Shown here piece by piece: positions 20,120-27,117 of a stretch of DNA of 64,000 nucleotides. The stretch is from Rhodohalobacter barkolensis. GTDB taxonomy: Bacteria > Bacteroidota > Rhodothermia > Balneolales > Balneolaceae. Numbering within the stretch: the stretch's first letter is position 1; the number at the start of each line of letters is the position of its first letter. Below the pieces are notes generated by a model, which did no database searches, was not told where the DNA came from, and saw only the letters and a program-made list of their open reading frames with translations. The position numbers and the translations under genes are program-made. The DNA is taken from assembly GCF_002834295.1 (NCBI RefSeq), contig NZ_PISP01000001.1, forward strand, positions 682,001 through 746,000, in the 5' to 3' direction.

Positions 20120-21160
20120 ATGAGAATCTATAAAAATTTAGCGCTTAGTTTTATCGCACTATTCATTGGGTTTGCTTTTCTATTTACTTCGTGTTCTGAC
20201 GACGTTTCCGGACCGGACTCTAATGAAGAGGAGGATGTAGTTGAGTATACGATTTCAACAACATCAAATGATGGGGGTTCAATTAGTCCAAATGGTAATA
20301 TCACTGTAGAAGAGGGGGATGATCAAACGTTTGATATATCAGCCAGTTCGGGTTATGTGATACAAGATGTGTTGGTTGACGGTAGCTCAGAAGGAGCTGT
20401 GGAAAGTTATTCATTCGAAAATGTACAGAGTGATCACACCATTGAAGCAGTGTTTGAACAAGAACCTGATCTGCCCGAAACGACTCCCGTTCAGGTAGAT
20501 CTTAGCTATTTTGATGATTCAGATGCAGGCACTGACACAGAATATCAAACATTTAATACGGCCAGCAGTTTTGCGGGGATGGCCAATACAACGCTTCAAA
20601 GCTATATGAGTTTTGGACAAATCTATTTTGAAATGAGTTCCAGTGAAGATACTGCATATGAAGACGGAATGTGGGTATGGGAGTATACATACGAGTCGAT
20701 TACCATTCGAATTACAGCGGAGGATATCGGAGAAGGAATAGAATGGAATATGTATCTCGATGGATCGGATCCGGAAACCGGTGAGAATTGGGATAATCAG
20801 CGTTTGATGTCCGGCTATACGACTCACGATAATGGATATGGAGAGTGGTCTTATTATTCAGCTGATCCGGCTGTTACCGAACCTATTCTCTATTACGAGT
20901 GGGAGTTTAGTTCAGAAAGTGATTACTGGATGGAGCTGACTATAACGGATGATGAAACAGGAGAAGTGGGATCACTAACCTATGTAAAAGATGGTGCGGA
21001 TAACACAATTAATTATGTAGATCTTCTTGAAGATAATTCTACAATGATTGTGTATTGGAATACCGACTCAAATACAGGATATATGGAAGAAGTAGGAGTG
21101 GAAAAAGTTTGCTGGAATGACAGCTATGTTACTACAAGTTGCAGTGAACTTGGGTACTAA
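20120..21160 (+). CDS. Lipoprotein with InlB B-repeat-like domain
   Basis: Probably a surface or periplasmic lipoprotein of unknown function. I use ATG 20120 (346 aa) rather than an upstream in-frame TTG at 20087 because it gives a clean lipoprotein signal: basic start MRIYKN, hydrophobic core, lipobox ending LFTSC. After an acidic linker (DSNEEEDVVE), residues about 40-110 form one beta-rich repeat of the type in bacterial surface proteins (YTISTTSNDGGSISPNG, then SGYVIQDVLVDG and HTIEAVF). The remaining 230 residues are acidic and Tyr/Trp-rich with no recognised domain. Followed by a strong terminator, so monocistronic. Confidence 0.85.
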   Translation: MRIYKNLALSFIALFIGFAFLFTSCSDDVSGPDSNEEEDVVEYTISTTSNDGGSISPNGNITVEEGDDQTFDISASSGYVIQDVLVDGSSEGAVESYSFENVQSDHTIEAVFEQEPDLPETTPVQVDLSYFDDSDAGTDTEYQTFNTASSFAGMANTTLQSYMSFGQIYFEMSSSEDTAYEDGMWVWEYTYESITIRITAEDIGEGIEWNMYLDGSDPETGENWDNQRLMSGYTTHDNGYGEWSYYSADPAVTEPILYYEWEFSSESDYWMELTITDDETGEVGSLTYVKDGADNTINYVDLLEDNSTMIVYWNTDSNTGYMEEVGVEKVCWNDSYVTTSCSELGY

Positions 21161-21188
21161 TTAACTAGAGTGAACACCTAAAGTGGAG

Positions 21189-21222
21189 GCCGTATCTGTG
21201 GATAACAGGTACGGCTTTTTTT
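21189..21222 (+). terminator. Rho-independent terminator after the lipoprotein gene
   Basis: An 11-bp stem (21189-21199 with 21205-21215, one wobble pair), loop GGATA, then seven T at 21216-21222. Confidence 0.9.
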
Positions 21223-21258
21223 GTGTTTAATATATATTATCTGTTCGCTATTCACTCT

Positions 21259-21266
21259 TACCTTTG
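21259..21266 (+). promoter_or_regulatory. Possible Bacteroidota-type -7 element
   Basis: TACCTTTG matches the TAnnTTTG -7 consensus of Bacteroidota and lies 59 bp before the ATG of the next gene, right after the upstream terminator. A clear -33 TTTG at the usual spacing is not visible, so this is tentative. Confidence 0.3.
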
Positions 21267-21324
21267 ATATCTTCGGCATCCACTCAAAAAAGAATTGTGA
21301 ATTAAACCTGTCTAGTAAATAATT

Positions 21325-21819
21325 ATGGCCGATAATGACTATCTGAAACCTGAAGGCGAAATCAAGCTAACGGATAAACAGTTGATGGAAGCTCCGGAAA
21401 TTGAAGAAATTGCCAAAGAAGTTATTGAAACTCACAAAATTGAACTCGGCCCTGCTCAAGTAGGGTATCTTTTGGTTTATCCAAACATATCCAAGCAGAG
21501 AGCTGCAAAATGTATGAAAGCAACAAGAGAGGTGAAGCACTACTCCGGTAATGATTATCTGATTGAAGTGTCCGGAGATTTATGGGATATGCTCGATAAA
21601 GACACCAAAAAAATGTTGATGTACCATCAATTACTTCACATCGATCCTGTATTTAAAGCGAAAAATCAGGAGTGGAAAATGAAGGTAAGACGACCGGATT
21701 TCTCAGATTTTTATGAAATTAATGACAAGTATGGGAATGAGTGGTATAAAACCATTCAGGCTACGGTTTCCTCACTCTACGATTTAGACCCGAAGCAGGA
21801 GAGCAAGGTAAAAGTTTAG
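21325..21819 (+). CDS. Putative phage-type metallopeptidase-fold protein with altered HExxH
   Basis: Cytoplasmic 164-aa protein resembling the 'putative phage metallopeptidase' family: a substrate strand (YLIEVSGDLWDMLDKDTKK) precedes the motif helix LMYHQLLHID at about residues 98-107. The zinc-binding helix has both His spaced as in HExxH, but the catalytic Glu codon is CAA (Gln). Downstream is KVRRPDFSDFYEINDKYG, which follows the motif helix as in that family. With Glu missing it may be a non-catalytic metal-binding protein. It lies 71 bp before prmA and probably in the same unit. Family assignment is from motif and layout only. Confidence 0.7.
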   Translation: MADNDYLKPEGEIKLTDKQLMEAPEIEEIAKEVIETHKIELGPAQVGYLLVYPNISKQRAAKCMKATREVKHYSGNDYLIEVSGDLWDMLDKDTKKMLMYHQLLHIDPVFKAKNQEWKMKVRRPDFSDFYEINDKYGNEWYKTIQATVSSLYDLDPKQESKVKV

Positions 21820-21857
21820 TTTTACCAAGAGTCTGAAATATTCTGCTTATTTTAAAC

Positions 21858-21878
21858 TGAGAACTGAGAACTGAGATA
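21858..21878. repeat. Heptanucleotide TGAGANN array upstream of prmA
   Basis: Three in-register 7-nt units, TGAGAAC TGAGAAC TGAGATA, end 12 bp before the prmA ATG. The same TGAGANN heptad recurs at 26069-26096 upstream of queG. Confidence 0.7.
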
Positions 21879-21890
21879 GAGTAATATTGG

Positions 21891-22733
21891 ATGAACTATA
21901 TTAAACTGGTATTCAAACTTAAGGATCGTTATCAGGAACCATTTATTGCTGAATTGATGGAGATGGATTTTTACGGGTTTGAACAGTTTGATAACCGTTT
22001 GATAGCATACGTAGAAAAGCCCCGATACAATGACTCGAACCGGGAAATGATCGAACAGATGATAGGAATCTATCCCGACGCAGAGTTTGTAGAAACGGAA
22101 GATCTTGAAGAACAGAACTGGAATCAGGAGTGGGAAAAATCTATTCAGCCTCAGGTTATCGGACAGTTTTTTGTTCGTCCAACGTGGTCAACCGTAACTC
22201 CATCAAAGGGACAAATTCTCGTCGAAATCGATCCTAAGATGGCATTCGGGACCGGATATCACGCCACTACCCGTTTGATGCTTAATCAACTTTCATCGAT
22301 TGATGTATCCGGAAAGAAAGTTTTAGACGCCGGAACCGGAACCGGAATATTGGCAATTGCTACGGTAAAATTAGGCGCAAAAAAGGCTGTTGGTTTTGAT
22401 GTGGATTCCTGGAGTGAAGTAAACGCAACAGAGAATGCACTGATCAATAATGTTGGTGACCAGGTAGATATACGATTTGGAAGCGTTGAACAGGTTAAAG
22501 ATACCGAGATTTTTGACGTGACCCTTGCCAATATTAACAGAAACGTTATTCTTGAAATTATTCCATTTCTGGTAAAGCATACGAATATCGGTGGAGATAT
22601 ATGTTTAACCGGTTTATTGAACACAGATGAAGATATCATACGGGAAGTGTTGAAGATTCACCCTGTAGATATTGTTGAGCAAACGAGAGAGGATGAATGG
22701 ATTCTATTTCATTTAAAAAAGATTCAAGCCTAA
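21891..22733 (+). CDS. prmA: Ribosomal protein L11 methyltransferase
   Basis: SAM-dependent enzyme that trimethylates lysines and the N-terminus of ribosomal protein L11. The N-terminal substrate-recognition domain (about 1-90) leads to FVRPTW and MAFGTGYHATTRLML, SAM motif I is VLDAGTGTGILAIATVKLGA (about 144-163), followed by GFDVD (ribose-binding acidic residue) and the catalytic-loop motif LANINRNVI, the counterpart of NANIL in PrmA. The 280-aa length is typical. The stop is one base before the ppx ATG, so the genes are tightly linked. Confidence 0.93.
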   Translation: MNYIKLVFKLKDRYQEPFIAELMEMDFYGFEQFDNRLIAYVEKPRYNDSNREMIEQMIGIYPDAEFVETEDLEEQNWNQEWEKSIQPQVIGQFFVRPTWSTVTPSKGQILVEIDPKMAFGTGYHATTRLMLNQLSSIDVSGKKVLDAGTGTGILAIATVKLGAKKAVGFDVDSWSEVNATENALINNVGDQVDIRFGSVEQVKDTEIFDVTLANINRNVILEIIPFLVKHTNIGGDICLTGLLNTDEDIIREVLKIHPVDIVEQTREDEWILFHLKKIQA

Positions 22734-22734
22734 G

Positions 22735-23667
22735 ATGAATTCTTCACCTGTTTATGCTTCTATTGATATTGGAACCAACTCAGTGTTGCTACTTGTAGCT
22801 TGCTTTGATGATAATCAATTAGAGGTTTTAGACGAGTTACAGGAAATTCCGAGACTGGGAAAAGGTGTAGACAGTGATAAAAATTTGCATCCGGAGAGTT
22901 GTGAGAGAGTGATCAGTGTGCTTAAAAATTACCGTGCTTACCTTGAGCAAAATTATCCGGAATTAATTGATGAAGTAATTGTAACGGCAACCAGTGCAGT
23001 ACGTGACTCATCTAACAGAAATCAATTTTTAGAACAGATATTTCAGGAAACCGGATGGGAAGTGAGACTTCTAAGCGGTGATGAAGAGGCTGAAACAACA
23101 TATTCCGGTGCGATAAGTGTTTTGCCTTATCAAAATAAAAAATTTGTAGTGTTAGATATTGGTGGAGGCAGTACAGAAATTGCTGGGGGAAATGGCTTAG
23201 TGCTGAACAGTGGAATATCCGTGGATATGGGTAGCGTAAGGTTTTCGGAGAGATATTTACTGAACGATCCCCCGACGAGGGATCAAATAGAGGCAGTCCG
23301 AAGCGAAGCGCAGTCTTTGCTTGATAAAAATAGTGTTAGTCTACAAGGATTTGAACTTGTTGGGGTTGCGGGAACAGTGACTTCGATTGCTGCAATTTTA
23401 TTGGGATTAAACGATTATCAAGCAGAAAAAATAAACGGCTATCGGTTAAAAAGAAGTGATGTCCAGCGCTTTATTAACGAATTTGCTAAAATTACCTCAA
23501 GGGAAATTGAAGAGAAGTACTCACCCTTTTTGAAAGGCAGAGGAGACGTGATTACCGGCGGACTTATCATTTTGGATGAGTTTATGAAACTGTTTGAATT
23601 TGACGAGCTAACTGTATCAACGGGTGGAATTCGTCACGGAATACTGATATCGAGTTTAAATCTATAA
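22735..23667 (+). CDS. ppx: Exopolyphosphatase / guanosine pentaphosphatase family (Ppx/GppA)
   Basis: ASKHA-fold phosphatase acting on polyphosphate and/or pppGpp. Phosphate-1 motif ASIDIGTNSVLLLV is at about residues 8-21, VIVTATSAVRDSSNR and LLSGDEEAETTYSGA follow, and the second phosphate motif is LDIGGGSTEIAGG (about 140-152); GVAGTVTSIAAILLGL is the adenosine-region counterpart. At 310 aa it is the short form lacking the C-terminal HD-like domain of E. coli Ppx, as is common in Bacteroidota-type proteins. Directly coupled to prmA. Confidence 0.92.
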   Translation: MNSSPVYASIDIGTNSVLLLVACFDDNQLEVLDELQEIPRLGKGVDSDKNLHPESCERVISVLKNYRAYLEQNYPELIDEVIVTATSAVRDSSNRNQFLEQIFQETGWEVRLLSGDEEAETTYSGAISVLPYQNKKFVVLDIGGGSTEIAGGNGLVLNSGISVDMGSVRFSERYLLNDPPTRDQIEAVRSEAQSLLDKNSVSLQGFELVGVAGTVTSIAAILLGLNDYQAEKINGYRLKRSDVQRFINEFAKITSREIEEKYSPFLKGRGDVITGGLIILDEFMKLFEFDELTVSTGGIRHGILISSLNL

Positions 23668-23700
23668 ATGATGCCTGACTGTTTAATTACTTATATGAAA

Positions 23701-23734
23701 TTAAAAAGGCGTTCATTAAAAATATGAACGCCTT
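23701..23734 (-). terminator. Rho-independent terminator of the beta-barrel gene (possibly bidirectional)
   Basis: Perfect 11-bp stem (AAGGCGTTCAT 23706-23716 with ATGAACGCCTT 23724-23734) and a 7-nt loop. Read on the minus strand the stem is followed by TTTTTAA, fitting termination of the gene ending at 23763; it also sits after ppx on the plus strand but without a T-run there. Confidence 0.85.
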
Positions 23735-23762
23735 ACTCTGTCTTGATAGTCAGTGAATTCGT

Positions 23763-24239
23763 TTAATTGATTGGAAATCTTAATCCAACTGACACAACCA
23801 GTTGGTCATAATCACTTAAAGCATACTTGATTTCCGGTGCGAGCTTGGCAAAATCAAGATCGTACTCCAAACCTGCGCCAATGTTTAAACCCAATTCTGA
23901 GTTCGATACATCATTCATACCATCTAAATCGAAACTTTGACGAGCATAGTTTATACCTGATAAAGCATAGACAATAAGATCATCTTCTTTAACAAAAAGG
24001 TAATTACCATTCAGGTTAAGCTCCCAAAATGTGATGCCGTCGCCGGTGAAGTAATAGATGATATCTGCTCCTGCGCGGAAATCTTCATTTATTGTATAGA
24101 TTCCATCAATTTTAAGACCGATTTCTTCTATATTTTCACCGTAAGCGAGGCCACCACCTACGCTTGTTTGTGCAACTGCAGTAGAATGAATTACAAATAC
24201 AAAAATTAATGCAAGTGAATATGTCAGTAGTTTTTTCAT
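23763..24239 (-). CDS. Small outer-membrane beta-barrel protein
   Basis: The 158-aa product begins with a Sec signal peptide (MKKLLTYSLALIFVFVIHST, cleavage near AVAQ) and then alternates hydrophobic and polar residues in about eight strands (GGGLAYGENIEEIGLKIDGI, FWELNLNGNYLFV, LGLNIGAGLEYDLDF), ending in an aromatic/hydrophobic strand LVVSVGLRFPIN. This is the pattern of OmpX/OprF-like outer-membrane barrels. Function unknown; it has its own terminator and is monocistronic. Confidence 0.85.
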   Translation of the reverse strand: MKKLLTYSLALIFVFVIHSTAVAQTSVGGGLAYGENIEEIGLKIDGIYTINEDFRAGADIIYYFTGDGITFWELNLNGNYLFVKEDDLIVYALSGINYARQSFDLDGMNDVSNSELGLNIGAGLEYDLDFAKLAPEIKYALSDYDQLVVSVGLRFPIN

Positions 24240-24366
24240 AGTGCTATTGTTATGTTTATTTTCTGTTCGTGTAGAGGTTTAAATTTTATATACTCTCTAC
24301 TATATATTAGCGTAAAGAGGCAGTTAAACCTATCATCGGTTTAACATCTTATTTGAATTTATTTAG

Positions 24367-25002
24367 ATGTCGGACGATAAAATTAATACAGACCAACAGA
24401 CGACGACCCGCGAAAATGCATCTGCAAGTAGTCTTGAAGATGATAAACTTGTAGAAAGAGCTGTTTCGGGCGATCAGGAAGCCTATAAAACACTTACTGA
24501 AAAATATGAGACGCCTCTTTATTACCATTTGATAAAAATGGTGAAGGATAAAGAGCAGGTTCGGGATTTGGTTCAGGAAGCATTCATGAAGGCATTTGAC
24601 AACCTGGAATCATATAATACCAATTACGCTTTTTCTACCTGGCTTTATCGAATTACCACCAACCACGCCATCGATTATTTGCGCAAAAAAAAGCTGCAAA
24701 CCACATCTATTGATGAGCCTTTGAAAACCAGGGAAGGTGAGATGAAAATTCAGATTGAAGATGAACAATCTGAAACCGATCGAACAATTATTCGAAAACA
24801 ACGCAGCAGTATTATTCATGAAGCAATAGAAGAACTGCCTGAAAAATATCGAGTTGTAATCAAGCTTCGGCATTTCGATGAGCTGAGCTACGATGAGATT
24901 TCTGAACAACTCGATCTGCCTTTGGGAACTGTGAAGGCGCATATATTCAGAGCCCGTGAAATGCTTTACAAAGAATTAAAGGATAGAAGGGGAGAGTTTT
25001 AA
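24367..25002 (+). CDS. ECF-type RNA polymerase sigma factor
   Basis: Alternative sigma-70 family factor with only regions 2 and 4. Region 2 (about 30-110) includes DLVQEAFMKAFDNLESYN and FSTWLYRITTNHAIDYLRKK; after a polar linker (DEQSETDRTIIRKQR), region 4 (about 145-205) shows LPEKYRVVIKLRHFDELSYD and the HTH EISEQLDLPLGTVKAHIFRA. 211 aa is usual. No anti-sigma gene follows (the next gene is convergent), so its control is not evident from context. The N-terminal 25 residues are polar and unstructured. Confidence 0.94.
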   Translation: MSDDKINTDQQTTTRENASASSLEDDKLVERAVSGDQEAYKTLTEKYETPLYYHLIKMVKDKEQVRDLVQEAFMKAFDNLESYNTNYAFSTWLYRITTNHAIDYLRKKKLQTTSIDEPLKTREGEMKIQIEDEQSETDRTIIRKQRSSIIHEAIEELPEKYRVVIKLRHFDELSYDEISEQLDLPLGTVKAHIFRAREMLYKELKDRRGEF

Positions 25003-25110
25003 ATCTGAAAGGTTTAAAAACCTAATGTACTCGGGTGGTTATTTGCAATTCTGATACCTGCGCCAAAATTTATTTTGCTAATCCTTTAGAAAGGAAAGTC
25101 TCGGTAAAAA

Positions 25111-26058
25111 TTATTTACTTTTTAAATTTTGTTCTGCCAGCTTCGCATTTCTGACAAACCACTTATGAGTGGCTCTGCGTACGGCACTCCCTTCAAATAT
25201 ATCGTCGAATTCTTTTTCTGTTATTTCGCTCCATTTACGATCGGCAGGGTAGAGAACATTTTCCCGGGGTTTTAAATCTTTATAATTTCCATATTCAGCC
25301 TTTCGATTCCAGGGACAGACATCCTGACAAATATCACATCCAAACATCCATTCGCCAAGTTGCTCTTGAAACTCTTTCGGCATGGTCTCTTTCATCTCTA
25401 TGGTTAAGTAGGAGATACACTTGCTTCCATCCACTTTTTGAGGCTCGTATATTGCATCTGTAGGGCAGGCGTCGATACATTTGGTACAAGTGCCGCAGTG
25501 GTCCGTTTCAGGAGCATCATAAACAAATGGAACGTCCAGAATCATCTCCCCAATAAAAAACCATGAACCGTGTGTTTTGTTCATCAGCATGCTGTTCTTG
25601 CCAATCCAGCCATTACCGGATAGCCGTCCCCACGCACGGTCTAAAACAGGAGCGGAATCAACAAAAATGCGGCCGTTAATATCACCAATCAAATCCTGAG
25701 AGTAGCGAAAAAGATGTTTTAAACGATTTTTGAAGAGTTTGTGATAGTCTCTTCCGCGTGCATATTTAGAAATTTTTGGCACTTTATAATTCTGATCATA
25801 CTGTTCGTTCTCTTCGAAGCGGTATCCTGCAATAACACTGACTACACTCTTCGCTCCGGGTACAAGTTTGGTAGGGTCTGTTCTTTTATCGAAATAGTTT
25901 TCCATCCAGTTCATATTTCCGTGATGACCGGAATTTAACCACTCCTCGAGCCTGTAGGCTTCCTCGTCCAGTTTACCGGCTTTGGCAAAACCGCAGCGAT
26001 CAAATCCCAACTCAAGTGCTTTGGCACGGATGTGTATGGTATTTTTGAGGGGATCCAT
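25111..26058 (-). CDS. queG: Epoxyqueuosine reductase QueG
   Basis: Cobalamin- and Fe-S-dependent enzyme for the last step of queuosine synthesis on tRNA. Near residues 188-200 is the first cluster motif CGTCTKCIDACPTDAI and near 240 the second, GCDICQDVCPWN; upstream are the cobalamin-domain motifs ARGRDYHKLFKNRL and FVDSAPVLDRAWGRLSGNGW. 315 aa corresponds to the form lacking the C-terminal HEAT-like repeats of some QueG proteins. Transcribed after the FKBP lipoprotein gene with an 85-bp gap holding a TGAGANN array. Confidence 0.95.
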   Translation of the reverse strand: MDPLKNTIHIRAKALELGFDRCGFAKAGKLDEEAYRLEEWLNSGHHGNMNWMENYFDKRTDPTKLVPGAKSVVSVIAGYRFEENEQYDQNYKVPKISKYARGRDYHKLFKNRLKHLFRYSQDLIGDINGRIFVDSAPVLDRAWGRLSGNGWIGKNSMLMNKTHGSWFFIGEMILDVPFVYDAPETDHCGTCTKCIDACPTDAIYEPQKVDGSKCISYLTIEMKETMPKEFQEQLGEWMFGCDICQDVCPWNRKAEYGNYKDLKPRENVLYPADRKWSEITEKEFDDIFEGSAVRRATHKWFVRNAKLAEQNLKSK

Positions 26059-26068
26059 AGGATAGATG

Positions 26069-26096
26069 TGAGATATGAGAAATGAGACGTGAGAGA
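26069..26096. repeat. Heptanucleotide TGAGANN array upstream of queG
   Basis: Four in-register 7-nt units (TGAGATA, TGAGAAA, TGAGACG, TGAGAGA on the plus strand) begin 11 bp upstream of the queG start codon. A following ACTCACGCCTCATA at 26103-26116 is nearly complementary to the third and fourth units, so the region can fold. Confidence 0.7.
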
Positions 26097-26143
26097 TTTA
26101 TGACTCACGCCTCATACTTCCAAAAAAAGATAGAAAAAGAGTA

Positions 26144-26863
26144 TTACTCTTTGATGTCGATTAGTTCAACTTCAAAGATCAGTACTGAGCCCGGTAGAAT
26201 AATGCTTCCGGGAGGTGGGTTTGTTCCATAAGCGAGTTCTGATGGAATAAAGAACTCATAAGTAGCACCTTCGCGCATTAACTGCAATCCTTCAGTCCAT
26301 CCCGGAATGACGCCGTTTAATGGGAAAGTAATAGTCTGCTCTCTGCTGTAAGAACTGTCAAATTCTTCGCCTGAGATGAGCGTGCCGCGATAGTGTACTT
26401 CCACTTCATCTTCGGCAGATGGACGCTCACCTGATCCTTCTTCAATCACTCTGTACTGAAGACCGGATTCTGTAACCATTACATCTTCTTTCTCTGCATT
26501 CTCATCCAGAAATTCCTGACCTTCTGCACGTACTCCTTCAGCTTGCTCAGATCGCTCCATTTCCTGACGTTGCTGGATTTCCATCATGTATGATTGAATC
26601 GTTTGCTGCATTGCAGCCATCTCCATCTCAGGATCTTCTTCGGCTAATGCTTGTTGAAAGCCGGCAACAAAATTTTTCATTTCGATGTCGGTTAAACCTT
26701 CCTGCGCCATGCCGGATCCCTGAAGGAAGCCAATGCTGTAACTGACAGAATCAGCTTTTGAACTTAAATCTGCCTCAGAACTGTAATTGCCTGATTCGCA
26801 GGCTGAAAAAAGAAAAAGTGCCGTAAAGGCCAAAGTTATAAATGTATAGGAAAAGTATTTCAT
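26144..26863 (-). CDS. FKBP-type peptidyl-prolyl cis-trans isomerase lipoprotein
   Basis: Periplasmic or membrane-attached proline isomerase of the Mip/FkpA type. I choose the ATG at 26863 (239 aa) because it gives a proper lipoprotein signal (MKYFSYTFITLAF, lipobox LFSAC); a longer frame from 26935 adds 24 unrelated residues. The N-terminal dimerisation part (SVSYSIGFLQGSGM to MEIQQRQEMER) precedes the FKBP domain: VTESGLQYRVIEEGSG, EVHYRGTLISGEEFDSSY, GVIPGWTEGLQLMREG, FFIPSELAYG and the terminal LIFEVELIDI. Upstream of queG, same direction. Confidence 0.94.
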   Translation of the reverse strand: MKYFSYTFITLAFTALFLFSACESGNYSSEADLSSKADSVSYSIGFLQGSGMAQEGLTDIEMKNFVAGFQQALAEEDPEMEMAAMQQTIQSYMMEIQQRQEMERSEQAEGVRAEGQEFLDENAEKEDVMVTESGLQYRVIEEGSGERPSAEDEVEVHYRGTLISGEEFDSSYSREQTITFPLNGVIPGWTEGLQLMREGATYEFFIPSELAYGTNPPPGSIILPGSVLIFEVELIDIKE

Positions 26864-27117
26864 GAAGTAAATAAATCTGTAATAGTTATAGTTATGATTT
26901 AAGAGTTGAAAAGTCCAAGTAATAATTACCCTCAACTATAAAACCGAATACAATATAGTGGAGATATTGCAAAGTATCAGGAATCAGTTTTGTAAGTGTT
27001 AGAAATTTCGTTCACTGGTTAGAAGAAAGAAAATGCGGATCTACATCCATTGTGTGATAATTTTTTGTCTGATAAATTCTCCTTAGACAAAACCTCGTTA
27101 TCTATTTATTGAAAGAG

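Noticed and set aside
27063-27092. 8-bp inverted repeat after the VWA-like gene (TTTTGTCT / AGACAAAA)
   Set aside because: A/T-rich, 14-nt loop and no proper T-run on the minus strand; repeats of this strength are common by chance in this composition.
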